From NCBI GenBank assembly GCA_947628685.1, contig CANRAT010000009.1, positions 1 to 27,805 of the forward strand: a DNA stretch of 27,805 bases, written 5' to 3'. Each line of letters begins with the position of its first letter. Within the stretch, counting starts at the first letter, position 1. Under the pieces are notes generated by a model, which saw only the letters and a list, made by a program, of their open reading frames with translations, was not told where the DNA came from and searched no databases. Below, piece after piece: positions 15,497 through 23,314 of the stretch. This DNA is from an uncultured Bacilli bacterium. Lineage in GTDB: Bacteria; Bacillota_I; Bacilli_A; RF39; UBA660. A program made the translations under genes and the position numbers.

Positions 15497-17530
15497 TTAT
15501 ATTTTTTTCTTTAAAATTCTCATTGTATTTAGTATAGTAAGGAGTGTTACTCCTACATCTGCAAATACTGCTTGCCACATATTTGCAATTCCAACTATGC
15601 TAAGTAAAAGTACTAAAACTTTAGTAGTTATTGCAAATATCAAATTCTCTTTTATTATTTTGCTGACATATTTAGAAATATTTATACTAGTATTAATTTT
15701 ACTTAATTCATCTGTCATTATAACTACATCTGATGCTTCAATTGCAGAGTCCTCTCCTATACCTCCCATTGATATACCAATATGGGCTAAAGCAAGTGTT
15801 GGTGCGTCATTTACTCCATCTCCTACAAATGCAGTAATAACATTATCTTTAAGCAAATTTTCTAACTTATCATATTTATCTTTTGGAAGTAATTCATAAC
15901 TAACACTATCTAATTTTAAAGTCTTATTTATACTAAGTGCATTTGTTTTACTATCACCAGTAAACATATAACATTTAATATTTTTATTTTTTAATTCATT
16001 AATAGTAGTTACTGCATCACTTTTTAATTTATCAGTAACATTCAAACTTGCAACAACATCGCCATCGATATTTACATAAACATATCCACCTTCATCTTTA
16101 GATCCACAATATTTATGATTTCCTATTTTTATTTTAGAATTGTCTATTTCAAAATATATTCCATTACCTTTTTCTTCTTTAAAGTTTTTAACATCGCTTT
16201 TATCTACTTTTACATCTATCAAACTTATCAAACTTTTAGCAATAGGATGATTAGATAAAGCCTCCCCTTTTACTATAATTTTTTTTATTTCTTCTTCGTT
16301 ATATTTGTTATTTATTATATTTATTTTTATGTTTTCAAATTTTCCTGTTGTAAGAGTACCTGTTTTATCAAAAATAATTCTTTTGATATTTTTTAAGTTA
16401 TCTAGATAATTACTACCCTTAATTAATATTCCTTCTTTTGATGATTTACCTATTCCAGCAAAATAACTTAGTGGAACAGATATCGCAATTGCGCAAGGAC
16501 AAGATATTACAAGAAATACAAGTGATTTATATAACCATGCATTAACGGGATCAGAAGTAAATATAATTCCATATAAAAGTACTAATATTGCAAGTATAAA
16601 TACTGTTGGTGTATAAATTCTTGCAGCCTTTGATACAAAGGTTTCTGTCTTAGCTTTTTTATCAGTAGCATTTTCAACAAGTTCAAGTATCTTATTTACA
16701 GTACTATTTTCATAATCAGTAGTTACTTTAATTTCAAGTAATCCATCAACATTAATCATTCCAGATAAAATAGTATCTCCTTTTTTAAAATTTTTTAATG
16801 TAGATTCTCCTGTTAGTACACTTGTATTAATCCTTGAATTTCCACTTACAATTATTCCATCTAAAGGGATTTTTTCTCCTTCTTTAACTAAGATGATATC
16901 TCCTATTTTAACGTTTTCAGGATTTATTTTTTTTATAGTATCATTAATTTTTAAATTGGCAAAATCTGGTCTTATATCCATAAGACTTGATATAGATTTC
17001 CTTGAATTATTTAACGCTACACTTTCAAGTATTTTTCCTATTTCATAAAGAATTATAACCATTAATCCTTCACTTTGCTTATTAATTAAATATGCTCCAA
17101 CACAAGATATAGTTATTAAAAAGTTCTCATTTATTGTTTTATCATTTATAAGAATTTTTATAGCCCTTATGAATGTTTTAGATAAAAGTATTATATAAGA
17201 TAAAATAAGTAATATTTGACTTACATAATCTATATTAACTATTAATCCTATAATACCTAAACTAATACCTAATATAAGTCTTAATATATCATTTTTTATA
17301 TTATTTTGCTTTATTTGTGTTTGATATAAAATTGCATCAGGTTCACATTTTTTTACAATTTTATTTACATATTTAAAAACATCTTGTTTTAAATCTGTTT
17401 CAACAGTTACTTTAAGATTAGAAAAATTAACTGTTGCGCTTTTTATATTTTTATCATTATTTAAGGCATCTTCTAACCTTTTCGCACAATTAGCGCATTC
17501 TAAATTACTTATATTATATTTATATTTCAT
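15497..17530 (-). CDS. Zn/Cd/Pb-exporting P1B-type ATPase
   Basis: A 677-residue heavy-metal pump. A single N-terminal HMA domain has the metal-binding CANC (Cys12, Cys15). The core contains TGES (240-243), the transmembrane CPC (344-346), the phosphorylated Asp388 in DKTGT, the HP dipeptide (428-429) and GDGVND (570-575). The final membrane helix contains an Asp-x-Gly (FADVG), which together with CPC is characteristic of the Zn/Cd/Pb (P1B-2) group rather than copper pumps. The start codon overlaps the end of the ArsR gene by 11 bases (ATGAAATATAA), and the pair forms a metal-responsive operon. No clear hairpin follows the stop. Confidence 0.93.
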   Translation of the reverse strand: MKYKYNISNLECANCAKRLEDALNNDKNIKSATVNFSNLKVTVETDLKQDVFKYVNKIVKKCEPDAILYQTQIKQNNIKNDILRLILGISLGIIGLIVNIDYVSQILLILSYIILLSKTFIRAIKILINDKTINENFLITISCVGAYLINKQSEGLMVIILYEIGKILESVALNNSRKSISSLMDIRPDFANLKINDTIKKINPENVKIGDIILVKEGEKIPLDGIIVSGNSRINTSVLTGESTLKNFKKGDTILSGMINVDGLLEIKVTTDYENSTVNKILELVENATDKKAKTETFVSKAARIYTPTVFILAILVLLYGIIFTSDPVNAWLYKSLVFLVISCPCAIAISVPLSYFAGIGKSSKEGILIKGSNYLDNLKNIKRIIFDKTGTLTTGKFENIKINIINNKYNEEEIKKIIVKGEALSNHPIAKSLISLIDVKVDKSDVKNFKEEKGNGIYFEIDNSKIKIGNHKYCGSKDEGGYVYVNIDGDVVASLNVTDKLKSDAVTTINELKNKNIKCYMFTGDSKTNALSINKTLKLDSVSYELLPKDKYDKLENLLKDNVITAFVGDGVNDAPTLALAHIGISMGGIGEDSAIEASDVVIMTDELSKINTSINISKYVSKIIKENLIFAITTKVLVLLLSIVGIANMWQAVFADVGVTLLTILNTMRILKKKI

Positions 17531-17807
17531 TTATGTGTTCACACCCCAATCTAAATATTTTTTCAACATGCTCATCATCTAATGAATAATATACCTCTTT
17601 ACCGCATTTTGAACATCTGACAAGTTTAGATGATTTTAAAATTCTTAATTGATGTGATACTGCAGATTGACTCATATTTATTTTATCTGCTATATCACCT
17701 ACACACATCTCTCCATAAAGTAAAACGTTTATTATCTTAATCCTAGTAGAATCTCCAAATATTTTAAATAATTCTGCTAAATCTATCATTTTATCTTCAT
17801 TTAACAC
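17520..17807 (-). CDS. ArsR/SmtB-family zinc-responsive repressor
   Basis: A 95-residue winged-helix repressor. The DNA-recognition segment is MSQSAVSHQLRIL (45-57). The C-terminal helix carries the full alpha-5 zinc site Asp78-x-His80-x10-His91-x2-Glu94, as in SmtB/CzrA. The alpha-3 box is only partly conserved (EMCVGD: one Cys). Unusually, a CxxC (Cys65, Cys68) sits at the wing entry. The start is a GTG at 17807, with GGAAGG 8 bases upstream; an alternative ATG at 17789 would cut into the first helix. It is the first gene of the operon with the P-type ATPase and is predicted to bind the palindrome at 17825-17842, lifting repression when Zn or Cd binds. Confidence 0.9.
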   Translation of the reverse strand: MLNEDKMIDLAELFKIFGDSTRIKIINVLLYGEMCVGDIADKINMSQSAVSHQLRILKSSKLVRCSKCGKEVYYSLDDEHVEKIFRLGCEHINEI

Positions 17808-17824
17808 ATGTATTACCTTCCATA

Positions 17825-17842
17825 TATGAATAATTGTTCATA
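17825..17842. promoter_or_regulatory. ArsR operator palindrome
   Basis: An 18-bp element with perfect 6-bp arms TATGAA / TTCATA around TAATTG. The core resembles SmtB/CzrA operators (TGAA...TTCA). It covers the predicted transcription start of the operon, the usual repressing position. Confidence 0.75.
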
Positions 17843-17849
17843 CATTAAT

Positions 17850-17878
17850 ATTATATACCAATTAAAACAGAAATACAA
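17850..17878 (-). promoter_or_regulatory. Promoter of the arsR-ATPase operon
   Basis: Minus strand -10 TATAAT (17850-17855) with a weak -35 TTGTAT (17873-17878) at 17 bp. The operator lies just downstream. Confidence 0.6.
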
Positions 17879-17882
17879 CAAA

Positions 17883-17904
17883 AAAAATCTAAAATTAGAT
17901 TTTT
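17883..17904 (-). terminator. Terminator of the PH-domain gene
   Basis: Minus strand AAAAATCTA-ATTT-TAGATTTTT followed by further T. The stop codon (17895-17897) lies at the loop. The stem is AT-rich, so strength is moderate. Confidence 0.6.
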
Positions 17905-18287
17905 GATTTCATAATTATTTTATACAAGGCTTTTATATGCTCTTTTTTATCGTGATTCATATCTATAAAATTTATATGTATTTGATATCCACTATCCAAA
18001 CTAAACAAAAGTTCAACTTTACCAGGTTTAAAATTAATCGCACTAGTTGAAATAGAAACATAAGGAATTATATGTATCTTTTTATAATATACAGCAAGTG
18101 TATCCCTATCAAATAAAATAATTTTTCTATTTGTAAATACTGCATAGTCTTTACTATTTTTATAAGACATTACAACTTTTTCATTATCTTCTACATACTC
18201 TTTTGCATAATCTGGTAAATCCTCATATTTTACTTCTGTTTTTAAATCAAAATATTTAGTCAATTCTTTAAATTTTATATATGCCAT
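17895..18287 (-). CDS. Bacterial PH-domain protein (bPH_1-like)
   Basis: A 130-residue protein with no signal peptide or membrane segment. Residues ~35-128 read as a PH-like fold: NEKVVMSYKNSKDYAVFTNRK, then IILFDRD, YYKKIHIIPYVSIS, and strands ending in GYQIHINFID, followed by a C-terminal helix (KEHIKALYKIIMK). This is the YvbH/bPH_1 pattern; the cellular role of the family is not settled. AGAGGTGTG precedes the start. It sits alone between two terminators. Confidence 0.75.
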   Translation of the reverse strand: MAYIKFKELTKYFDLKTEVKYEDLPDYAKEYVEDNEKVVMSYKNSKDYAVFTNRKIILFDRDTLAVYYKKIHIIPYVSISTSAINFKPGKVELLFSLDSGYQIHINFIDMNHDKKEHIKALYKIIMKSKI

Positions 18288-18330
18288 AACACACCTCTAT
18301 TTCTAATTTAATTTTATCACAAATATTGAC

Positions 18331-18359
18331 AAAAAAAAAGAAAGTTTTAAAACTTTCTT
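18331..18359 (-). terminator. Intrinsic terminator of the surface protein gene
   Basis: A 22-bp perfect palindrome (18338-18359; AAGAAAGTTTT and its complement) followed on the minus strand by a long T run. It starts 4 bases after the stop codon. Confidence 0.8.
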
Positions 18360-18363
18360 AAAT

Positions 18364-21300
18364 TTAGCAAGATCTAGATGCTATATCAAGAGCATAATTT
18401 ATATCTTCTAAACTTTTATATATTGCTTCAAATCCTTGTATTTTCATATTATAATAATCTATTATAGAAGCCTCCCAACCTACAAATTCATATCCTTCTT
18501 TTGCATCTGGAGCCTCCATAGTGATAGAAACATCGCCTCTTCTACCTTCAACTATTAAATTGCTTTTAACATCTGAATTATGTTGATTAAATCCTTCACA
18601 CATAGTTTCATCACAACTAAATTGTGCCCACCATATTACATCTACAGGTTTATATCCCTTTGCAATAAAAGACTTATATTCTTCATCATTTTCAGATGTA
18701 ACAGTAATTTTTTTATCAGGTATAATAGTGTCAGTCTTAGTTACGCTATAAGATTGTGATAAGTATGGAAATTCTTCAAGAACTATTCCATCTATAGACA
18801 TAGCAACATTTTTAATTTCAAATTTATCTACTGTCTTATTACCAGCAAAATCAGTAATTTCATAAGTGAATGTTCCTTCACCTAAATAACCTATTTTTCC
18901 TGATGAATAATATTTTAAACTATCTTCACTATATACAGAATCGTTCTTTCTTTTAATTTCTCCTTTTGAATTCTTAATTACTAAATTAAATGATTTTTCA
19001 TATTGTACTGAATAATGAGCATTTCCATCATTTAATCCTGTTAGAGAAACTGTTGGATTTGTATTATAAAAGTATGTTGAGAATTCATCTGAATCTCCAG
19101 TAGTATAATAAACCTCACTCTCATTACCTGCAACATCTATTAATCCAGAAACTTTTACCTCTATTTTTTCACCATTTTTTAAATTCATATTTTGTGTAAT
19201 TGGTACATTATAAGCAACATATTGATTATTTGCAGAATATTGTAATTTAGCATTTTTTACTTTTTGACCACCAATTTCAAGTTGAATTTCTTGACCTTCA
19301 TAAAGTGGTTCACTAGCATGTAATACTATCATTAATTCATTTCCAACTTTTGCCCAGTTGCTTTTAACACCATTAACTGTATGTCTTTGAACTCTTGCTA
19401 ATGTAACAGTAGGAAGTGATTTTTCTAATACTATTTTTTCTAATCCTCTACTAGGTTTAGTTACAGTTTCTATACTATTTCCAGCAGCATCTTTAAAATC
19501 TACAGTAAAAGAAATTTCTCCTTCTTTCATATCATCTGTCATAACAACTTCACCAACATATCTGTACCAGTCGGCATTGAAATTATTACCATCTTCTATT
19601 TGAACAATGTTTGCTTCTACTCCGTTAATTGTAATTGTTGGTGCAGTAGGTATATGTTCAGAAACATTAACATTAACCCATACTCTATCTCCAACTACTG
19701 CATATCCAGGAGTAACAGGAGTTTTTCTTCCATCACGGCCTATGTTCATAATTTCAACGAATTCATAAGTAGGATTTGTTTTATCAAGTATAATTTCCTT
19801 TAAATCTGCTGTTATATCTTCATTTGTTATAACTTCTCCTTCATTTCCAGCTAAATCCTTATATCCACTTATTGTAAATTCTATTTCGCCTTCATCCATG
19901 TCTTCTGTCATAACAACTTCGCCAACATACTTATACCAGTCAGCATTAAATTTATTACCATCTTCTGTTTGAACTATTTTAGCTTCAACACCATTTATTG
20001 TAATTGTAGGTTCTTGAGATAAATGTTCATTTATTATGACATATACCCATATAGTATCTCCAACTTTTGCATATCCTGGAGTTATTTGATTTAAGTTTTT
20101 AATTTCAACATAAGTCGAATATGGTATAGTTGCATCATATTTAAATGATACTTTTGATTCGTTTCCTGCTTCATCAGTTATTACAACTTCATATTCTCCA
20201 TCACCCATTGATGAAATTCCAGTACTTGCTACATAATTACCATTTCCATCTTTTGATGTTGAATTTAATTCACTTGTTTTTCCTGTTGTTTTATTTGTAA
20301 TTACACCTGTAAATGAATGTTCATCTGTTACATAAAGATTTACTGAATTATATAACTCTTTTATGTCAGTTGTTCCATTTACTTTTATTTGTGCACCTTC
20401 TCTATCTACTACTAAAACATTTCCTTCTGTAACTTCTGTAACATCTTCTGCTTTATTTCCAGCTAAATCGTATGCATTTGTTACATTAAATGTAATTTTT
20501 TCACCATTTTTTAATGTATCTGGTAATACTACTTCTCCTACATATGTGTAGTATACACCTCTTGTTTCATCTTCATTTGAATCATTTAAGAATACCTTTG
20601 CTTCTACTCCTGCAATTGTTATCTTAGGTTCACTTGCTAATTTTTCATTGTAACGTACATAAACCCATACTGTTTTTCCTACGTTAACACTTTCTTCATT
20701 ACCATTTCCACCTAAAACTGACATTCTTGCAAAATTTGAAGTTGGTATAGTTGCATCATATTTAAATGATACTTTTGATTCGTTTCCTGCTTCATCAGTT
20801 ATTACAACTTCATATTCTCCATCACCCATTGATGAAATTCCAGTACTTGCTACATAATTACCATTTCCATCTTTTGATGTTGAATTTAATTCACTTGTTT
20901 TTCCTGTTGTTTTATTTGTAATTACACCTGTAAATGAATGTTCATCTGTTACATAAAGATTTACTGAATTATATAACTCTTTTATGTCAGTTGTTCCATT
21001 TACTTTTATTTGTGCACCTTCTCTATCTACTACTAAAACATTTCCTTCTGTAACTTCTGTAACATCTTCTGCTTTATTTCCAGCTAAATCGTATGCATTT
21101 GTTACATTAAATGTAATTTTTTCACCATTTTTTAATGTATCTGGTAATACTACTTCTCCTACATATGTGTAGTATACACCTCTTGTTTCATCTTCATTTG
21201 AATCATTTAAGAATACCTTTGCTTCTACTCCTGCAATTGTTATCTTAGGTTCACTTGCTAATTTTTCATTGTAACGTACATAAACCCATACTGTTTTTCC

Positions 21301-22446
21301 TACGTTAACACTTTCTTCATTACCATTTCCACCTAAAACTGACATTCTTGCAAAATCTGAAGTTGGTAGAGTTGCATCTATTACAAATGTATAAGTATCT
21401 GATTTATTTCCTGCTTTATCATATGCAGTTGCTCTCCATGTTCCTTCAAAATCTTTTCCACCAAATGAAGTCCAATCTCTAGACTCTTTGATTGTACGTA
21501 TAACGTTACCTTCTTTGTCTAATTGTTCTAATAAAATGTAATCAAAATTTGCATCAGTTACTCCTAAATCTACTGATCTAGCAATAACACCAGATGTTAA
21601 ATTATTGAATTTAGGTGAAGTAGAATCTACAACGATAGTAACACTAACACTATTAAATGCATCATCTTCTGCAGTAATAGTATAAGTACCATCTTCTGTA
21701 ATACTTTCTACAACATTTCCATTAGAATCTTTAATAGTAACTTTTGCTCCATTACCTTCTTCATCAGTAGCCTCTACTTTAACAAATGTATTATATATTT
21801 CTCCATCTTCAACATTTAGTTTTGGAGCTACTTCATCGTCTAATAATTTATTTAATTCATCTAATACAGAATTTAACTCGTCTTTTAAATCTTCATTAGA
21901 TAAATCTGAAACTTTAGAAGTAATTTCTTCATCAGTTTTGAATTTTCTAGCGTCATTCATATCCGCTAAATTTCCAGCACTCTCAGTTTTAGATTTTAAA
22001 GTTTCAACTAAGGCTTTAACATCTATTCCTTCCTTTACTTCATCTAATCTGTTTTGTAATTCTTGTTTTTTAGCATCATCAGTTACTTTATCAACTAAAT
22101 CTTTAGCTGTATTATAAGAATTACTTTCAACTAATTTTTCAGCCTCTTCTACTGCTTTTAAGGCTTTATCATAAGAATCATCTAAAGTAGTATGATTTTG
22201 ATTATTTTGAACAACATCATCTACTCTATCTACAACTTCATCAGTTGTATTATTTTCGTTGTTATTTTCATCTTCTTTTTCATCACTATCTTGATTATCT
22301 TGTTTGTCATTATCTACTTTTTGTTCAGTATCACTTTCGCCATCTCCTGTTTCTTCTACTTTAGGATTTGCGAATGTGAATATAGTTAATCCAAGAAAGA
22401 TAAATAAAATAAGAACAATAATTATGAATCTTTTCCTATTTTCCAT
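18364..22446 (-). CDS. Large repetitive Ig-like surface protein with N-terminal anchor
   Basis: A 1360-residue secreted or membrane-tethered protein. A basic start and hydrophobic helix (residues ~6-27) end in a possible signal-peptidase site (TFA-NP). Then come a D/E/N/Q-rich linker (~30-85), a helical segment (~90-205), and a series of beta-sandwich Ig-like modules marked by AYDLAGNKAEDV, DEAGNES and DFAGNKT motifs. Residues ~364-568 and ~570-775 are the same 207-residue unit, identical at DNA level over 614 bp; two diverged partial copies follow (~776-990). The C-terminal part contains EGYEFVGWEAS, as in Listeria-Bacteroides repeat modules, and ends in Cys. There is no LPXTG, C-terminal membrane helix or SLH domain, so attachment, if any, is through the N-terminal helix. 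ATG 22446 is chosen for its GGGAGG. Ligand unknown; adhesion is inferred. Confidence 0.85.
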   Translation of the reverse strand: MENRKRFIIIVLILFIFLGLTIFTFANPKVEETGDGESDTEQKVDNDKQDNQDSDEKEDENNNENNTTDEVVDRVDDVVQNNQNHTTLDDSYDKALKAVEEAEKLVESNSYNTAKDLVDKVTDDAKKQELQNRLDEVKEGIDVKALVETLKSKTESAGNLADMNDARKFKTDEEITSKVSDLSNEDLKDELNSVLDELNKLLDDEVAPKLNVEDGEIYNTFVKVEATDEEGNGAKVTIKDSNGNVVESITEDGTYTITAEDDAFNSVSVTIVVDSTSPKFNNLTSGVIARSVDLGVTDANFDYILLEQLDKEGNVIRTIKESRDWTSFGGKDFEGTWRATAYDKAGNKSDTYTFVIDATLPTSDFARMSVLGGNGNEESVNVGKTVWVYVRYNEKLASEPKITIAGVEAKVFLNDSNEDETRGVYYTYVGEVVLPDTLKNGEKITFNVTNAYDLAGNKAEDVTEVTEGNVLVVDREGAQIKVNGTTDIKELYNSVNLYVTDEHSFTGVITNKTTGKTSELNSTSKDGNGNYVASTGISSMGDGEYEVVITDEAGNESKVSFKYDATIPTSNFARMSVLGGNGNEESVNVGKTVWVYVRYNEKLASEPKITIAGVEAKVFLNDSNEDETRGVYYTYVGEVVLPDTLKNGEKITFNVTNAYDLAGNKAEDVTEVTEGNVLVVDREGAQIKVNGTTDIKELYNSVNLYVTDEHSFTGVITNKTTGKTSELNSTSKDGNGNYVASTGISSMGDGEYEVVITDEAGNESKVSFKYDATIPYSTYVEIKNLNQITPGYAKVGDTIWVYVIINEHLSQEPTITINGVEAKIVQTEDGNKFNADWYKYVGEVVMTEDMDEGEIEFTISGYKDLAGNEGEVITNEDITADLKEIILDKTNPTYEFVEIMNIGRDGRKTPVTPGYAVVGDRVWVNVNVSEHIPTAPTITINGVEANIVQIEDGNNFNADWYRYVGEVVMTDDMKEGEISFTVDFKDAAGNSIETVTKPSRGLEKIVLEKSLPTVTLARVQRHTVNGVKSNWAKVGNELMIVLHASEPLYEGQEIQLEIGGQKVKNAKLQYSANNQYVAYNVPITQNMNLKNGEKIEVKVSGLIDVAGNESEVYYTTGDSDEFSTYFYNTNPTVSLTGLNDGNAHYSVQYEKSFNLVIKNSKGEIKRKNDSVYSEDSLKYYSSGKIGYLGEGTFTYEITDFAGNKTVDKFEIKNVAMSIDGIVLEEFPYLSQSYSVTKTDTIIPDKKITVTSENDEEYKSFIAKGYKPVDVIWWAQFSCDETMCEGFNQHNSDVKSNLIVEGRRGDVSITMEAPDAKEGYEFVGWEASIIDYYNMKIQGFEAIYKSLEDINYALDIASRSC
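20122..20735 (-). repeat. Tandem repeat copy 2 (C-terminal copy) in the surface protein gene
   Basis: This 614-bp block is identical by eye to 20743-21356 with a period of 621 bp. The next seven bases complete the unit. It encodes an Ig-like pair of modules (residues ~570-775). Confidence 0.92.
20743..21356 (-). repeat. Tandem repeat copy 1 (N-terminal copy) in the surface protein gene
   Basis: Identical to 20122-20735, including all synonymous positions. The first differences are just beyond the right end (AAAATT versus AAAATC, then GGTATAG versus GGTAGAG). This places the copying event as recent or maintained by gene conversion. Confidence 0.92.
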
Positions 22447-22483
22447 AAAAAACCTCCCATCATAATCCATTTAATTCAAAAGG

Positions 22484-22504
22484 AATGTACGACGAAAATA
22501 CATT
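22484..22504 (-). other. Small hairpin in the surface gene leader
   Basis: On the minus strand AATGTA / TACATT arms enclose 9 bases, within the ~70-base leader. It could affect stability or translation; I see no known riboswitch consensus. Confidence 0.35.
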
Positions 22505-22522
22505 ATCTTCGAATTCAAGTAT

Positions 22523-22551
22523 ATTATAAAACAATTATTAAAATTTGTCCA
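22523..22551 (-). promoter_or_regulatory. Promoter of the surface protein gene
   Basis: Minus strand -35 TGGACA (22546-22551) and -10 TATAAT (22523-22528) with an exact 17-bp spacer. The leader is about 70 bases. Confidence 0.82.
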
Positions 22552-22601
22552 CATTTTTCTACAATTTTTTTATTTTTTGAAATAATATAGCGCAAAAAAT
22601 A

Positions 22602-23138
22602 TTATTTAACTATTTTTATTTTATTTAAAGGCCATATTCTAAATCTTACTTTTCCAATTATATCCTTTCTTTTTATAAGTCCCACTTTAGGATCTCTACT
22701 ATCTAGTGAATCAGATCTATTATCTCCTAATACTAAATACATATCACTAGGTATTTTATCATATCCTAACTCACTTATACTAAAATCATCAGTTACAACA
22801 TCATCATTTAGATAATCCTCTTTTATTAAATTACCATCTATATATAGATTATTATCTTTAAATTCTAAATATTCACCTGGAAGACCTATAACTCTTTTTA
22901 TTAAATACTTTGAATCAGCATAATAAAGTGAAACTATATCGCCTCTTTTAATATCTTTTAATCTATAACTTATCTTATCTAAAATTAAAATATCATTGCT
23001 TTTTAAATTAGGCGACATCGATGAGCCTACAACTTGTTGAAGTCCAATTATGTATATTGCTACAATCAATATGACTATAATAATTATAATATATTTTAAT
23101 GTGTCTTTTATAAATTCTTTTATTTCTAACCAATCCAT
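22602..23138 (-). CDS. lepB: Signal peptidase I
   Basis: A 178-residue membrane protease of family S26A. One N-terminal membrane helix (~15-33) is followed by the catalytic Ser40 (VGSSMSPNL), Lys81 (YLIKRVIGLPGE), and the GDNRSDSLDSR block (Box E). It removes signal peptides of exported proteins at the outer face of the membrane. GGTGATAAAT precedes the ATG. It lies directly before the large surface protein gene on the same strand, with a separate promoter between them; the inverted repeat at its end (22580-22607) lacks a T-tract, so some readthrough into the surface gene is possible. Confidence 0.93.
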   Translation of the reverse strand: MDWLEIKEFIKDTLKYIIIIIVILIVAIYIIGLQQVVGSSMSPNLKSNDILILDKISYRLKDIKRGDIVSLYYADSKYLIKRVIGLPGEYLEFKDNNLYIDGNLIKEDYLNDDVVTDDFSISELGYDKIPSDMYLVLGDNRSDSLDSRDPKVGLIKRKDIIGKVRFRIWPLNKIKIVK

Positions 23139-23253
23139 TATTTATCACCATATTAATTTTAACATAATTATTTAATATTTAATCAATTATTTTTAATAGT
23201 TTACTTATATTTACACTAAATAATGACAAAATATATAATTGTTTTATAAGTCT

Positions 23254-23282
23254 ATAATATCACAAGAACATATGTTTGTAAA
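23254..23282 (-). promoter_or_regulatory. Promoter of lepB
   Basis: Minus strand -35 TTTACA (23277-23282), 17-bp spacer ending in TGA, then -10 TATTAT (23254-23259), giving an extended -10. The leader is about 110 bases and AT-rich, with no recognised element in it. Confidence 0.72.
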
Positions 23283-23293
23283 TAGTTTTGAAC

Positions 23294-23314
23294 AAAAAAG
23301 TACATTTCTGTACT
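23294..23314 (-). terminator. Intrinsic terminator of the PBP gene
   Basis: Minus strand AGTACA-GAAA-TGTACT followed by a T run; GNRA tetraloop. The stop codon (23313-23315) overlaps the 5' arm. Confidence 0.82.

Noticed and set aside
20363..21172. Two identical plus-strand frames of 62 codons
   Set aside because: They are shadows of the two identical repeat copies of the surface protein, not genes.
20122..21356. CRISPR or transposon explanation for the long identical repeats
   Set aside because: The repeats are in frame inside one gene, contiguous, and lack spacers, terminal inverted repeats or target duplications.
22580..22607. Inverted repeat AAATAATAT / ATATTATTT at the lepB end, considered as a terminator
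   Set aside because: No T-tract follows on the minus strand and the arms are A/T only; I leave it as possible weak structure.
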